DNA of 64,000 bases. Origin: Sutcliffiella deserti. GTDB taxonomy: Bacteria; Bacillota; Bacilli; Bacillales; Bacillaceae_I. Below are positions 18,814-27,253 of this stretch, piece after piece. Position 1 is the first letter of the stretch. Every line of letters begins with the position of its first letter. The position numbers and the translations under genes were made by a program. The notes under the pieces are model-generated. The model searched no databases and was not told the DNA's origin. It saw nothing but the letters and a program-made list of their open reading frames with translations. The DNA lies in NCBI RefSeq assembly GCF_020037475.1, contig NZ_JAIQDB010000007.1, positions 95,579 to 159,578 of the forward strand, given 5' to 3'.

Positions 18814-19638
18814 TCATGAGACAAAGCTTTTTTTCCATTGAAGAAGGATGGCATTGACTTCCCCACCAATTATAATCATCAGTCCTGAGAGATAAAACCA
18901 AACGAGCAGTATGATAATTCCCCCAAGGCTTCCATAGGTAGCTGTGTAGTTCCCAAAGTTGCTCACATAGTAGGAAAACAGCGAGGAAACACCTATCCAT
19001 CCAACAGTGGCAAAAAGCGAACCAGCAAGGATATCTTTGATTTTCAGTCGAATGTTTGGTGCAGCCAAGTAAAGACAACTAAATACAAAGAACAACACAA
19101 CAAAGCTTACACCCCACCGAATAGCATTCCAAATTGCCAGGAACTCCTGTGACAGTCCATAAGAGGAGAAAATGAACAAACCAATCTCCCTCCCGAATAC
19201 AGGTAGCATCAAGGCAACAATAATAACAAAAACCATCGCAAGGGTAAGCAGGATTGCCATTCCCCTAGCGATAAAAAAAGGTCTATTTTCATTAACCTCA
19301 TACGCTCTGTTAAACGCACGAACAATAGCGTTAATTCCATTAGAGGCAAACCAAATGGTGGCGATAACACCAAAAGAAAGCAATCCTCCATGCTGTTCTC
19401 TTAACAATGTCACAACATTTGTTTCAATAATACGCATTGTATCACCTGGAGCGTATTGACGTATCACTCCAAGTACATCCTCTTGAGATACAGGAACATA
19501 TGCAATAAGTGTAAGTAGAAAAATAAGAAATGGAAAAAGGGACAATAAGAAAAAGTAGGCCAATTCCGCTGCTCTGCCAATTGCTTCATTACGATCCAAT
19601 CGATGATAGAGGTGCTTTCCAAACGTAATAATACCCAT
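18814..19638 (-). CDS. YihY/BrkB family membrane protein YfkH
   Basis: About 274 aa with six membrane segments. The family signature NEAIGRAAELAYFFLLSLFPFL is split here by the 20-residue limit: NEAIGRAAELAYF then FLLSLFPFL near the N-terminus. The name ribonuclease BN once applied to this family is outdated, and function is unknown. The start at 19638 gives the same length as B. subtilis YfkH (275 aa). Frames beginning upstream add eight residues without a better ribosome site. It is last in the yfkJ-yfkI-yfkH block. Confidence 0.85.
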   Translation of the reverse strand: MGIITFGKHLYHRLDRNEAIGRAAELAYFFLLSLFPFLIFLLTLIAYVPVSQEDVLGVIRQYAPGDTMRIIETNVVTLLREQHGGLLSFGVIATIWFASNGINAIVRAFNRAYEVNENRPFFIARGMAILLTLAMVFVIIVALMLPVFGREIGLFIFSSYGLSQEFLAIWNAIRWGVSFVVLFFVFSCLYLAAPNIRLKIKDILAGSLFATVGWIGVSSLFSYYVSNFGNYTATYGSLGGIIILLVWFYLSGLMIIIGGEVNAILLQWKKSFVS

Positions 19639-19706
19639 TCTTTTTCCCCCAAAACTTATCATTTACTACCTATACTATTGAAACATTGTGTAATTCAGGA
19701 CAAGTT

Positions 19707-20048
19707 TTAATTATTTTTAGGTGAATCAAGGTGTTTGCTGAGCACCTCTTTTGTGTCCTGGACAATTTCCAATACTTGCGGAGTAGTTTCTTTTAACTCA
19801 TTTATTTTCGTTCGTAAGTACTCCATATCCTTTGATACATCATCCACTGTTGTTTTCACGGTTTCTATTTGACGACGAACAGAATCGGTTACTTCTTGAG
19901 GGTGTTGGACGGCATACTTTATTTTTCCACCAACCCTCTTCCCATTATGTATGAAATTTTCTCTAGTTTCTTTATCAAATAACGTAATTGCCGCTCCAAC
20001 TAACGCTCCAATTAACATTCCATCCAGCATTTTGTTTCTTTTCTCCAT
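19707..20048 (-). CDS. YtxH domain protein YfkI-like
   Basis: A 113-aa protein with the glycine-rich N-terminal membrane helix MLIGALVGAAITLFD typical of YtxH proteins, then a long amphipathic helix likely to form a coiled coil. It begins 19 nt after the yfkJ stop and precedes yfkH, as in B. subtilis. The role is unknown; related proteins are stress-associated. Confidence 0.75.
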   Translation of the reverse strand: MEKRNKMLDGMLIGALVGAAITLFDKETRENFIHNGKRVGGKIKYAVQHPQEVTDSVRRQIETVKTTVDDVSKDMEYLRTKINELKETTPQVLEIVQDTKEVLSKHLDSPKNN

Positions 20049-20066
20049 GTTCTTCCACTCCCTCTT

Positions 20067-20536
20067 TTACTTAAATTTTTCTTCATTAATCTTCTCAAGC
20101 AAGCTTCTACATCCAGCCGATACAAGGTCATATACCTCATCAAAGTTGCCTGTAAAATACGGATCTGGTACGTCGCTCTTTTCGCTCTCTGGTACAAAAC
20201 CCAAGAGTCTTCCGATAAATTCGGTCTTTTCATACCCAGCCATTTTACGTAGATTATCTAGGTTTTTGGCATCCATTGCGATAATATAGTCATATTTCGA
20301 TAAATCCTCCGCTTTAACCTGCCTCGCCTTTAATCCCTCATACGATATTTTTTATCATCTAACAACTTTCTTGTGCCCTCGTGTGGTGGATGGCCAAGAT
20401 GTGAATCACCTGTTCCAGCAGAATCTACTTCAATTTTGCCAGAAAGACCACCTTGTTCCACTAGGTGCTTGAAGACTGCTTCAGCCATCGGAGATCTACA
20501 GATATTCCCGAGACAAACAAATAATACACGTACTAT
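20067..20536 (-). pseudogene. yfkJ: Broken low-molecular-weight protein-tyrosine phosphatase YfkJ
   Basis: The N-terminal half has the intact phosphatase loop VLFVCLGNICRSPMAEA. The C-terminal half has the catalytic-acid region DVPDPYFTGNFDEVYDL. They lie in different frames. The break is at a run of six T on the plus strand (20348-20353). One extra base there would restore KKISYEGLKARQVKAEDLSK, which joins both halves exactly as in B. subtilis YfkJ. The expected start codon is ATA at 20536, with AAAGGAG 10 nt before it. The only ATG in frame (20590) adds 18 residues that read through the ribosome site. Two independent lesions favour real decay over a sequencing slip. Confidence 0.75.
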
Positions 20537-20714
20537 TTTTAACCAGCTCCTTTCCACAGGTGCTACCTTTATTATATACATTTTCTCCACTCACATCGAA
20601 TAATCTAACAATACTACATACTTGATGTTTACCCGCTTATCGGAAGAATGGTACTGTTTTTTTGAAAATCATGATAAAATATAGAAAAGTGTGTTCGAAA
20701 GGAATGTGTTCGAA

Positions 20715-20945
20715 ATGAACTTAACAGAAAAATCAACCGAAAATGTCGTCTTCATGATTGAAGAAATAAAAGGAAAACTAAAAGTATTAAACTTGGGCGC
20801 CATTAAACCTTCCCATTTTGATGAAGAGATGTACGAGGAATTGAAAGATATTTATGAACTTGTAATGAGAAAGCCTTCATTCAGCCCTAATGAAATGCAA
20901 GGACTTGTTGAAGAACTAGGAAATTTACGAAAAAATAAAGACTAA
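20715..20945 (+). CDS. DUF1128 family protein YfkK
   Basis: A 76-aa helical protein with EIKGKLKVLNLGAIKPSHFD and FSPNEMQGLVEELGNLRK, matching B. subtilis YfkK. The ATG at 20715 is chosen because AAAGGAA lies about 10 nt upstream and the length fits the family. A GTG eight codons earlier lies in a GTGTTCGAAA direct repeat. It is divergent from yfkJ, as in B. subtilis. Function is unknown. Confidence 0.8.
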   Translation: MNLTEKSTENVVFMIEEIKGKLKVLNLGAIKPSHFDEEMYEELKDIYELVMRKPSFSPNEMQGLVEELGNLRKNKD

Positions 20946-20958
20946 TGCCACAAATTAA

Positions 20959-20990
20959 ACACTTAAAATTTCATTATTTTAAGTGTTTTT
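20959..20990. terminator. Bidirectional terminator between convergent genes
   Basis: ACACTTAAAAT and ATTTTAAGTGT arms flanked by A and T runs, between yfkK and the SRPBCC gene. Confidence 0.8.
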
Positions 20991-21446
20991 ATTTTGCTCT
21001 TCTTCTGCTATTTTTTTCAGTTCATGTGCTCGTGATACGATGAAATTTTTCATATAATCGTGTAAAAACAGTTTATCTGCAACTTTTCCTATAACACCTA
21101 ACGGAGACTTGTAAGTAAAAGTATCCATCATTATTGTTCCGCCCTCTACCTCCTTAAATTCATGTGTATGGGTAAAAGAATGAAATGCTCCTGTTACCAT
21201 TTCATCCACAAAGTGATAAGGCTTTTCCATTCTCGTAACCTTTGCAGTAAGTTTTTGTCGGATTTTAAAATGTCTGGCTTCCCATGTCACCTGGTCCCCC
21301 TTTTCTAATAATCCATGTGTAACCCCTGCGATTGCGCGTTCTTTTGTTTTCGCTGTAGTTTTTGTATGTATATCCACATTTCTAGCAAGATCAAAGCAAC
21401 TTTCTATCGTTGCTTCTATATATGTTTCGTAATAAATTACCGGCAT
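20979..21446 (-). CDS. SRPBCC (START/Bet v1-like) family protein
   Basis: A 155-aa ligand-binding fold protein. The N-terminus YYETYIEATIESCFDLARNV and the FKEVEGGTIMMDTFTYKSPLG strand-turn are typical of polyketide cyclase/SRPBCC proteins in Bacillus. It is cytoplasmic; the ligand is unknown. AAGGAGGAGG precedes the ATG. The stop overlaps the shared terminator. Confidence 0.8.
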   Translation of the reverse strand: MPVIYYETYIEATIESCFDLARNVDIHTKTTAKTKERAIAGVTHGLLEKGDQVTWEARHFKIRQKLTAKVTRMEKPYHFVDEMVTGAFHSFTHTHEFKEVEGGTIMMDTFTYKSPLGVIGKVADKLFLHDYMKNFIVSRAHELKKIAEEEQNKNT

Positions 21447-21546
21447 GCAAACCTCCTCCTTATTGCTCTTATTATACTAGAAATGAGACAGTATTTAGGT
21501 ATCAAGATTATCCCCTAGGCATATTGTGTATGGAGGGGGAATTTGA

Positions 21547-21711
21547 ATGATTGCTTTATACGGTGCTACCATTGGTCTAACGTTGTTGCTATTTTTATCG
21601 ATGGGGGTTTTTATTTATCTTGTTTCAACTGGATTAAACAAAAAAGACGCTGTTACGATTGACCCTTTTCCACCAGAAAGTAAGGATGAAGAGTATAATA
21701 AAATTGATTAG
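21547..21711 (+). CDS. Small single-pass membrane protein
   Basis: A 54-aa protein preceded by GGAGGGG at 7 nt. It has one transmembrane helix (residues ~7-29) and an acidic, proline-containing tail (TIDPFPPESKDEEYNKID). It resembles small YtzI-like proteins in layout, but I cannot confirm the family. Confidence 0.65.
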   Translation: MIALYGATIGLTLLLFLSMGVFIYLVSTGLNKKDAVTIDPFPPESKDEEYNKID

Positions 21712-21789
21712 GACAACCTACTTTGTTCTTGCCCTTTTATTAAGGTAAAATGTTATTGAACGTTTTTCCTTCCTAGGGGGTTTTTTATT

Positions 21790-22656
21790 TTGGATACGAT
21801 TACACATACACTGTTTGGAATGACCATCTACGGAGCAGTGGATAAAAGAAATGATGATAAAAAAACTAAGATTGCTTTATTTGTCTCTGCTGTGACAGCT
21901 AGCCAGATTCCTGATAGCGATGTAATTTCCCAGCTATGGGATACCGAGGGCTTGTACCAAATGTGGCATAGAGGTTTCACACATTCTCTATTCATGGTGC
22001 CTATTTGGGCACTTTTGCTGTTTTTAGTAAGCATCCTTATCTTAAAGAAAAAGGATTGGCGATTTTTATGGGTCCCGTTGATCGGTACTTTTGTACATAG
22101 TACAAGCGACCTGTTTAATGCATGGGGCACAGGTTATCTCGAACCCTTCTCCACTACTCGAATTACATTTGGTACCATTTCTATCGTTGATTTTATGATT
22201 TGGTTTATCATCGGAGTCGGTTTTTTGGCAAGACGGTTATGGAATAGAGAGAGGCATCAGCTCTACCGCTTAGTATGGCTGTTAATCATTTTTCATGTAA
22301 CCATACAAACGTTTCAGGGCTATCTTCTTTACAAAAGCTATGAGGACAAATATGATCAAGTCGCTTTATCGGCAAGCTTTATTCCTTGGCATTATTCTGT
22401 TATTGGAAAATTAGATGATACCGTTATGATCTTTGATGATTCCCTTTTCACCTCACCTACGCTACAGTACTCTCTCATTTCAGCTGAGGGAACGGAACTT
22501 GATGAGCTATTTTCGCGAGTGCCTGAAGCGAAAACACTCTATGAGTGGTCTCCTTTTGTGGTCATTGTGGATGATGAGGAAAGGCTCGGCATATACGATC
22601 CAAGGTTCTATCGAAATGGACAATCTTTTTTATTTGAGTTTTTGGAAAAAGATTGA
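21790..22656 (+). CDS. Membrane-bound metal-dependent hydrolase, YfhP/YdjM type (DUF457)
   Basis: A 288-aa integral membrane protein. The N-terminal MDTITHTLFGMTIYG and the HRGFTHSLF motif are hallmarks of the DUF457/YdjM family, in which clustered histidines and aspartates are thought to bind metal. The start is TTG, with AGGGGGG about 10 nt upstream, a rather wide spacing. Roughly five membrane helices are followed by a soluble C-terminal domain. The substrate is not known. Confidence 0.8.
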   Translation: MDTITHTLFGMTIYGAVDKRNDDKKTKIALFVSAVTASQIPDSDVISQLWDTEGLYQMWHRGFTHSLFMVPIWALLLFLVSILILKKKDWRFLWVPLIGTFVHSTSDLFNAWGTGYLEPFSTTRITFGTISIVDFMIWFIIGVGFLARRLWNRERHQLYRLVWLLIIFHVTIQTFQGYLLYKSYEDKYDQVALSASFIPWHYSVIGKLDDTVMIFDDSLFTSPTLQYSLISAEGTELDELFSRVPEAKTLYEWSPFVVIVDDEERLGIYDPRFYRNGQSFLFEFLEKD

Positions 22657-22671
22657 TGACGAAGGGAAGCT

Positions 22672-22706
22672 CCCATTGACCTATTCTTATGGTCGATGGG
22701 TTTTTT
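22672..22706 (+). terminator. Terminator of YfhP-like gene
   Basis: CCCATTGACC and GGTCGATGGG arms followed by TTTTTTATT. Confidence 0.8.
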
Positions 22707-22867
22707 ATTGTGAATAAATAATTTAAGCTACGACAACTACCTACCATTTCACTTTACTTTTTACTTTCTCTCAATCTATTTTAAAAAACTTTATCAGTTT
22801 ATGAATATAAATCTATGAAACTGGGAATTACTATATCAAATACAAAATTAAAAACGAGGTGCAGAGA

Positions 22868-23032
22868 ATGTTATTAGCCAAAAGATACTTTTTAACAGAA
22901 ATAGAACGTGAAAGTGTTGAACAAACGTTAATGGATGAAGGTCACCACCGTAAGAATATACTTAATCTTGATGACGAAGAAATTATTCACATCTATCAAA
23001 AAATAATGGTAGACCAGTTAATCACTAAGTAA
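22868..23032 (+). CDS. Small protein related to BH0509 family
   Basis: A 54-aa protein with GAGGTG 6 nt before the ATG. Its C-terminal half, NLDDEEIIHIYQKIM, resembles the TDADIEHIYNNVY segment of the protein at 15524. It is probably a helical hairpin. Function is unknown. Confidence 0.6.
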   Translation: MLLAKRYFLTEIERESVEQTLMDEGHHRKNILNLDDEEIIHIYQKIMVDQLITK

Positions 23033-23137
23033 ATTAACATTTTCTCCATTAACAATTCCTTTGGTCATGCAAATAGTAGTGATTGTTACAGGAACTTATA
23101 ACTTTTTACGAGAGCGGCCAGGTGAATCAGGCATAGC

Positions 23138-23171
23138 AAGAGGCACACTATTGAATAGTGTGCCTCTTTTA
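23138..23171. terminator. Bidirectional terminator
   Basis: AAGAGGCACACTATT and AATAGTGTGCCTCTT form a long perfect stem with a T-run on the right and a weaker one on the left, between convergent small genes. Confidence 0.85.
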
Positions 23172-23196
23172 TATATAAATAAGGGGGGGACAACGA

Positions 23197-23331
23197 TTAT
23201 TGAGGACTTAATCCTTTGATTAGATCAAGTCTAGGTTTACAAACTTCCACTTTAAGGCCTTTTTTCTTGTATTTTTCTACTAGGTTACGTACATCAATAC
23301 CTTTTTTTACTTTATCCACATTTTTTTGCAT
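23197..23331 (-). CDS. Small lysine-rich protein of unknown function
   Basis: A 44-aa protein, MQKNVDKVKKGIDVRNLVEK at the N-terminus, with a single cysteine near residue 35. GAGGCGG lies 8-9 nt before the ATG. No family is recognised. The gap to htrA (23332-23498) holds no gene. Confidence 0.5.
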   Translation of the reverse strand: MQKNVDKVKKGIDVRNLVEKYKKKGLKVEVCKPRLDLIKGLSPQ

Positions 23332-23498
23332 GATTTTCCGCCTCTATTCTTTTATTTAGGCTCTTTTCGTAAAGATTGTTGCGTTAAGCCCTTAAAAACC
23401 GACAATTGAAATTTTCCTGCTATATTTACAGAGCAACGATTTTTAAGGTTTGTAACATCTTACGCATAGCAACAATGTATGATAAAAACAGCCTTAAT

Positions 23499-24728
23499 TT
23501 AAAACATTTGTTTTACTAAAGTCATTTCAGCTTCCTGCAATTGTCCATTTCTGTAGTACGATACCTTCATTTTGTCTCCGACTTCTTTTTCATTGTATAG
23601 AAATTTCCTTAGGCCTAATGCATCTTTTATTTCGGTGCCATCGAGCTTCACAATGACATCAAAATTCTTCAATCCAGCTTTATCTGCAGGTGATGCCTGC
23701 TCTACACCAGTAACAACAATCCCATTTTTCACTTCTTCCGGAAGCTTTAATGTAGCACTTTGCTGTTCCAATGGCACATCTGACAAGGATGCAAGCGATA
23801 CTCCCATAAATGGACGCTGAACTTCCGCATGCTGCTCTAAATCTTCAATAACAGGTTGAACTACTGAGGTCGGAATGGCAAAACCTAACCCTTCCACTCT
23901 GGATTGTGCAATTTTCATCGAGTTGATTCCTATTACTTCACCGCGAAGATTTATAAGTGCTCCGCCACTGTTACCAGGGTTAATTGCTGCATCTGTCTGA
24001 ATAACATCTGCTTCCCAGTCTGGCTGTCCATCTTGATTTATGTCAACAGGTATCATCCGCTCTTTCCCACTGATGATTCCTTGTGTTACTGAGCCGAAAA
24101 ACTCTAAGCCAAGTGGATTACCAATCGCAATAACAGGTTCACCTAGGGTAATAGAATCTGAATTTCCGAAAGAGGCAACTTTGTTTACACTTGAACCATC
24201 TACAGTTAATACCGCTAGATCAGTTATCGTGTCGGCTCCTACTAATTCTGCTTCTATTCTTGTTCCATCGACTAGACTCACTTCGATTTTAGAGGCCCCA
24301 TCAATAACATGAGCATTGGTTACGATATATGCTTTTCCATTTTCCTTTTTATAGACCACACCTGAACCTGTGCCCGCTTCGGTGGCTCCTTGCGAGCGTG
24401 GTTCAAAAAGCGAATTTCTGCCTTCTTGTATATTTACTACCCCAACTACCGCTTCAGAAACTTTTTCCACTGAATTTGTTACATCTGTTTGGATTTGCTT
24501 AAAATCAACCTGCTCTGTTTGAATAGTGGATGTGGTTTCGATACTGTTAGGAGTTTCAGAGCTTTGTGCATCATCTATATAAACACCCCAATCCAAAAGA
24601 ATCGGTAACATCGCAACGACAATAAGGGCGCCGACGATTCCGCCAGAGACGGAGGCAAACAACAGTTTACCTAAAGTCTTTTCTTTTCTAGTGCGCTTCT
24701 GGGTCACATGTTCATCATAGTACCCCAT
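23499..24728 (-). CDS. HtrA/DegP-like membrane-anchored serine protease
   Basis: A 409-aa S1C protease that degrades or refolds misfolded exported proteins. A cytoplasmic N-terminus is followed by one transmembrane helix (residues ~20-45). The catalytic triad is visible as His in TNAHVIDG, Asp in TITDLAVL and Ser in NPGNSGGAL. One PDZ domain follows (GIVVTGVEQASPADKAGLKN). It lies downstream of a two-component system on the same strand but has its own 116-bp leader. That leader carries the same 18-bp operator as the regulator promoter, so co-regulation is likely. Confidence 0.92.
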   Translation of the reverse strand: MGYYDEHVTQKRTRKEKTLGKLLFASVSGGIVGALIVVAMLPILLDWGVYIDDAQSSETPNSIETTSTIQTEQVDFKQIQTDVTNSVEKVSEAVVGVVNIQEGRNSLFEPRSQGATEAGTGSGVVYKKENGKAYIVTNAHVIDGASKIEVSLVDGTRIEAELVGADTITDLAVLTVDGSSVNKVASFGNSDSITLGEPVIAIGNPLGLEFFGSVTQGIISGKERMIPVDINQDGQPDWEADVIQTDAAINPGNSGGALINLRGEVIGINSMKIAQSRVEGLGFAIPTSVVQPVIEDLEQHAEVQRPFMGVSLASLSDVPLEQQSATLKLPEEVKNGIVVTGVEQASPADKAGLKNFDVIVKLDGTEIKDALGLRKFLYNEKEVGDKMKVSYYRNGQLQEAEMTLVKQMF

Positions 24729-24825
24729 ATTTCCATCACCTCATGATTTATTTATCTCTCAAACAAATGAGATATTCTATACTTTATATTTAACCTTATC
24801 GATATGAAAACAACCTTAAATATAA

Positions 24826-24843
24826 ATGAGAATTTGATGAGAA
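24826..24843 (-). promoter_or_regulatory. Direct-repeat operator upstream of htrA
   Basis: On the minus strand TTCTCATCAAATTCTCAT: two TTCTCAT heptamers with an 11-bp period, the spacing used by OmpR/PhoB-family regulators. It lies 98 bp before the htrA start. An identical 18-mer is at 27049-27066. Confidence 0.6.
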
Positions 24844-24844
24844 A

Positions 24845-26260
24845 TTATTTGTTTTCTTTTTCGGTGTCAAAAAGGACCTGGATAGAGGTCCATTTTCCTT
24901 CTTCGCTTTCTGCTTTAATGAGGCCGTTATAGTTGTGAACAATTCTTTTGGCAATGGATAGACCTAGTCCTTGGCCGCCTTGTTCACGGCTTCTTGCTTT
25001 GTCTACTCGATAAAAGCGGTTGAATATTTTTTCAAGATCTTCTTTTGGAATCCCCATCCCATAGTCCATAATTGAGCAAGAGAATTTACCATCCACTTTT
25101 TCTACCTTTACATCAATACCCTTGGAATCCATAGAATATTTCACCGCATTATCCAGGAGTATTATTAATAATTGTTCAAGATGGCGGTCTGCCATTTGAA
25201 TGGATATGTCTCCTTTAATCTCTTTATGCAGAGTTAAGGTGAACTCGGGGTGCAATAGGGTGAATTTCTTAATAAGTTCTTCAATGACCGGAATCGGATT
25301 AGTATAATCATCTCCAATTTCAAAACGATCTGATTCCAGCCTTGTTAATTCAAGCAGCTCGAAGACCAACATTTTTAAGCGCTCGACCTCCTGCTGGGAA
25401 GCCTTGAGAGATTCTTCGAGCACTTCTGGATCGTTCTTCCCCCATCTATTTAACAAGGCTAAATGTCCTTCTAAAATAGAGATTGGGGTCCGCAGTTCAT
25501 GGGAGGCGTCCTCAACAAATTGCTTTTGCTTTTGAAACGAGGTCTCCACATCGTTCATCATTTCATTAAACATGTTGGAAATCTGTGAGATCTCATCTTG
25601 TTGGTTTTTTTCCAGTGGTACCCTTTCTTTAAAGCCACGCTTTTTTATCCGCTTCATCGTATCCGTTAGAGCTGCTATTGGCGCTAAGAGCTTTCTCGCT
25701 ATTAGCATTCCTCCTACACCACTTAGGAGAATAGCGCCTGCGCCGGCAGACCATGTTACTAAAAATATCAAACCCTGAAGACGTTCGTAATTTTTCAAAT
25801 CTCTGATAACTTCTATGTACCCGATAAATCCATTTGTGATAACAGGTCTACGATTAATTAAATAATGTTTCCCATTTACATCCACGTGTTCCAAGTTCCC
25901 GCTTTCAACCGGAGTGACAAGCAGTTCTTTCGGGAGATTTGTAGCAACGGCTACGATTAAATTTCCTTCTTGATCAATAATACGGATAAGCTCATTCGCT
26001 TCATTGATATTTTTCAAAAAGTCACTACTATAAATGATTTCGTTTCTATCTACTAGGAAGGGTTTATCCGCTAAATAGGCTTGTATTTCCTTCATCTTTT
26101 CCTGAATATTTTGTTCCTCCTGCTCAATCATCCAAGTTCGCATAACATAATACTGGATGGAGTTATAGGTAACAAATAAAATAAATAATACCAAGGACGA
26201 CCAGATGGTAATTTTCCACCGGATCGGCAGCTGGGAAAAGAAATTTCTTATTTTCGTCAT
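24845..26260 (-). CDS. Membrane sensor histidine kinase, ArlS/YkoH type
   Basis: A 471-aa sensor kinase: transmembrane helix (~17-38), extracytoplasmic loop of ~125 residues, second helix (~165-188), HAMP domain, then the HisKA box FVEDASHELRTPISILEGH with the phospho-accepting histidine. The ATP-binding N, G1 and G2 boxes follow (LDNAVKYS, DYGMGIP, GQGLGLSIAK). Its start overlaps the regulator stop by 4 nt. The signal is unknown. Linkage to htrA suggests a cell-envelope or secretion stress input, by analogy with CssRS control of htrA in B. subtilis. Confidence 0.88.
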   Translation of the reverse strand: MTKIRNFFSQLPIRWKITIWSSLVLFILFVTYNSIQYYVMRTWMIEQEEQNIQEKMKEIQAYLADKPFLVDRNEIIYSSDFLKNINEANELIRIIDQEGNLIVAVATNLPKELLVTPVESGNLEHVDVNGKHYLINRRPVITNGFIGYIEVIRDLKNYERLQGLIFLVTWSAGAGAILLSGVGGMLIARKLLAPIAALTDTMKRIKKRGFKERVPLEKNQQDEISQISNMFNEMMNDVETSFQKQKQFVEDASHELRTPISILEGHLALLNRWGKNDPEVLEESLKASQQEVERLKMLVFELLELTRLESDRFEIGDDYTNPIPVIEELIKKFTLLHPEFTLTLHKEIKGDISIQMADRHLEQLLIILLDNAVKYSMDSKGIDVKVEKVDGKFSCSIMDYGMGIPKEDLEKIFNRFYRVDKARSREQGGQGLGLSIAKRIVHNYNGLIKAESEEGKWTSIQVLFDTEKENK

Positions 26261-26937
26261 TTTCTCATCACATACCCTGTGCCACGAACTGTTTGGATAT
26301 AGCTTTCACCATCGGGGTTATCCAGTTTATTTCTTAAATATCTAACATATACATCCACTACATTCGTCTCAGCATAGGTTCCTAGCTCCCACACTTTTTC
26401 AAGCAAAAGTTCTCTTGTCAGAACTCGGTTTATATTAGTCATAAAAACCACTAATAGATCAAACTCCCTTTTTGTTAATTCAATATGTTCCTCTTTTCGA
26501 TAGACCGAGCGGGCATCAATATCTACTACCAAGTCTCGAAAAGTGAGGGTTTGTGTGGAGTCAGATTCCTTCTTACCTTCCGTTCTTCGCATAAGAGCAC
26601 GTATTCTGGCAAGCAACTCCTCTATTGCAAAGGGCTTGGACATGTAGTCATCTGCACCACTATCCAATCCAGATACCTTGTCCATCACACTATCTCTAGC
26701 AGTCAGCATAATTATCGGCGTTTCTTTTGCGGCTCGAATTCTTCTGCATACTTCCATGCCACTAAGCCCCGGCAGCATCAAATCTAAAAGAATAACGTCC
26801 CATTGTTCATTTATCGCCAAATCAAGGCCCGCTCTACCGTCATATGCAGTAGCAATCGTAAAGCCTTCATATTGTAATTCCAGTTCTATAAATCGCGCCA
26901 GATTTTTTTCATCTTCAATAATAAGTACCTTACACAT
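26257..26937 (-). CDS. OmpR-family response regulator, ArlR/YkoG type
   Basis: A 226-aa regulator. The receiver domain starts KVLIIEDEKNLARFIELELQ, with the phospho-accepting Asp in VILLDLMLPG. It is followed by a C-terminal winged-helix DNA-binding domain ending VRGTGYVMRK. The start at 26937 is supported by AGGAGGTGGAGAG directly upstream. The in-frame ATG at 27000 would place that site inside the gene. It probably binds the 18-bp direct repeats upstream of itself and of htrA. Confidence 0.9.
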   Translation of the reverse strand: MCKVLIIEDEKNLARFIELELQYEGFTIATAYDGRAGLDLAINEQWDVILLDLMLPGLSGMEVCRRIRAAKETPIIMLTARDSVMDKVSGLDSGADDYMSKPFAIEELLARIRALMRRTEGKKESDSTQTLTFRDLVVDIDARSVYRKEEHIELTKREFDLLVVFMTNINRVLTRELLLEKVWELGTYAETNVVDVYVRYLRNKLDNPDGESYIQTVRGTGYVMRK

Positions 26938-27048
26938 CTCTCCACCTCCTAGTATCAGTGGCATCCTGCTTACAGTTTGGACTAAAATCGATCGTCTCAA
27001 CCGTAAGACACTCTTATACTATAGTACCTAATAACTGAGGTATGTGGG

Positions 27049-27066
27049 ATGAGAATTTGATGAGAA
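27049..27066 (-). promoter_or_regulatory. Direct-repeat operator upstream of the response regulator
   Basis: The same 18-mer TTCTCATCAAATTCTCAT (minus strand) as before htrA, 112 bp before the regulator start. A TATAGT/TATAAG element about 25 bp downstream could be the -10 box. Confidence 0.6.
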
Positions 27067-27112
27067 TTTAAAACGTAATCTGTTTGTAACGGTTCTGAAA
27101 AGATTGGTAATG

Positions 27113-27180
27113 GGTGTGAAGGAGGGCTCTTTTAATAGTTCCGTGAGGTGTGAAGGAGGGCTCTTTTAATAGTTCCGTGA
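27113..27180. repeat. 34-bp tandem duplication with GAAGGAGGG motif
   Basis: Two identical 34-bp units start at 27113 and 27147. Each contains GTGAAGGAGGGCTCTTTTAA and TAGTTCCGTGA. A CCGGT-ACCGG hairpin follows at about 27188-27206. It is non-coding, because 34 is not a multiple of three. Confidence 0.75.
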
Positions 27181-27253
27181 GGAGTGAAACCGGTCAGAGG
27201 AACCGGATTGAGTATGAAAGTGTCCCCTTCCTCAACCACTTTAAAAAGCACTT

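Noticed and set aside
20979..27000. Operon joining htrA to the two-component genes as one transcript
   Set aside because: htrA has its own 116-bp leader with a separate copy of the operator, so separate promoters are more likely.
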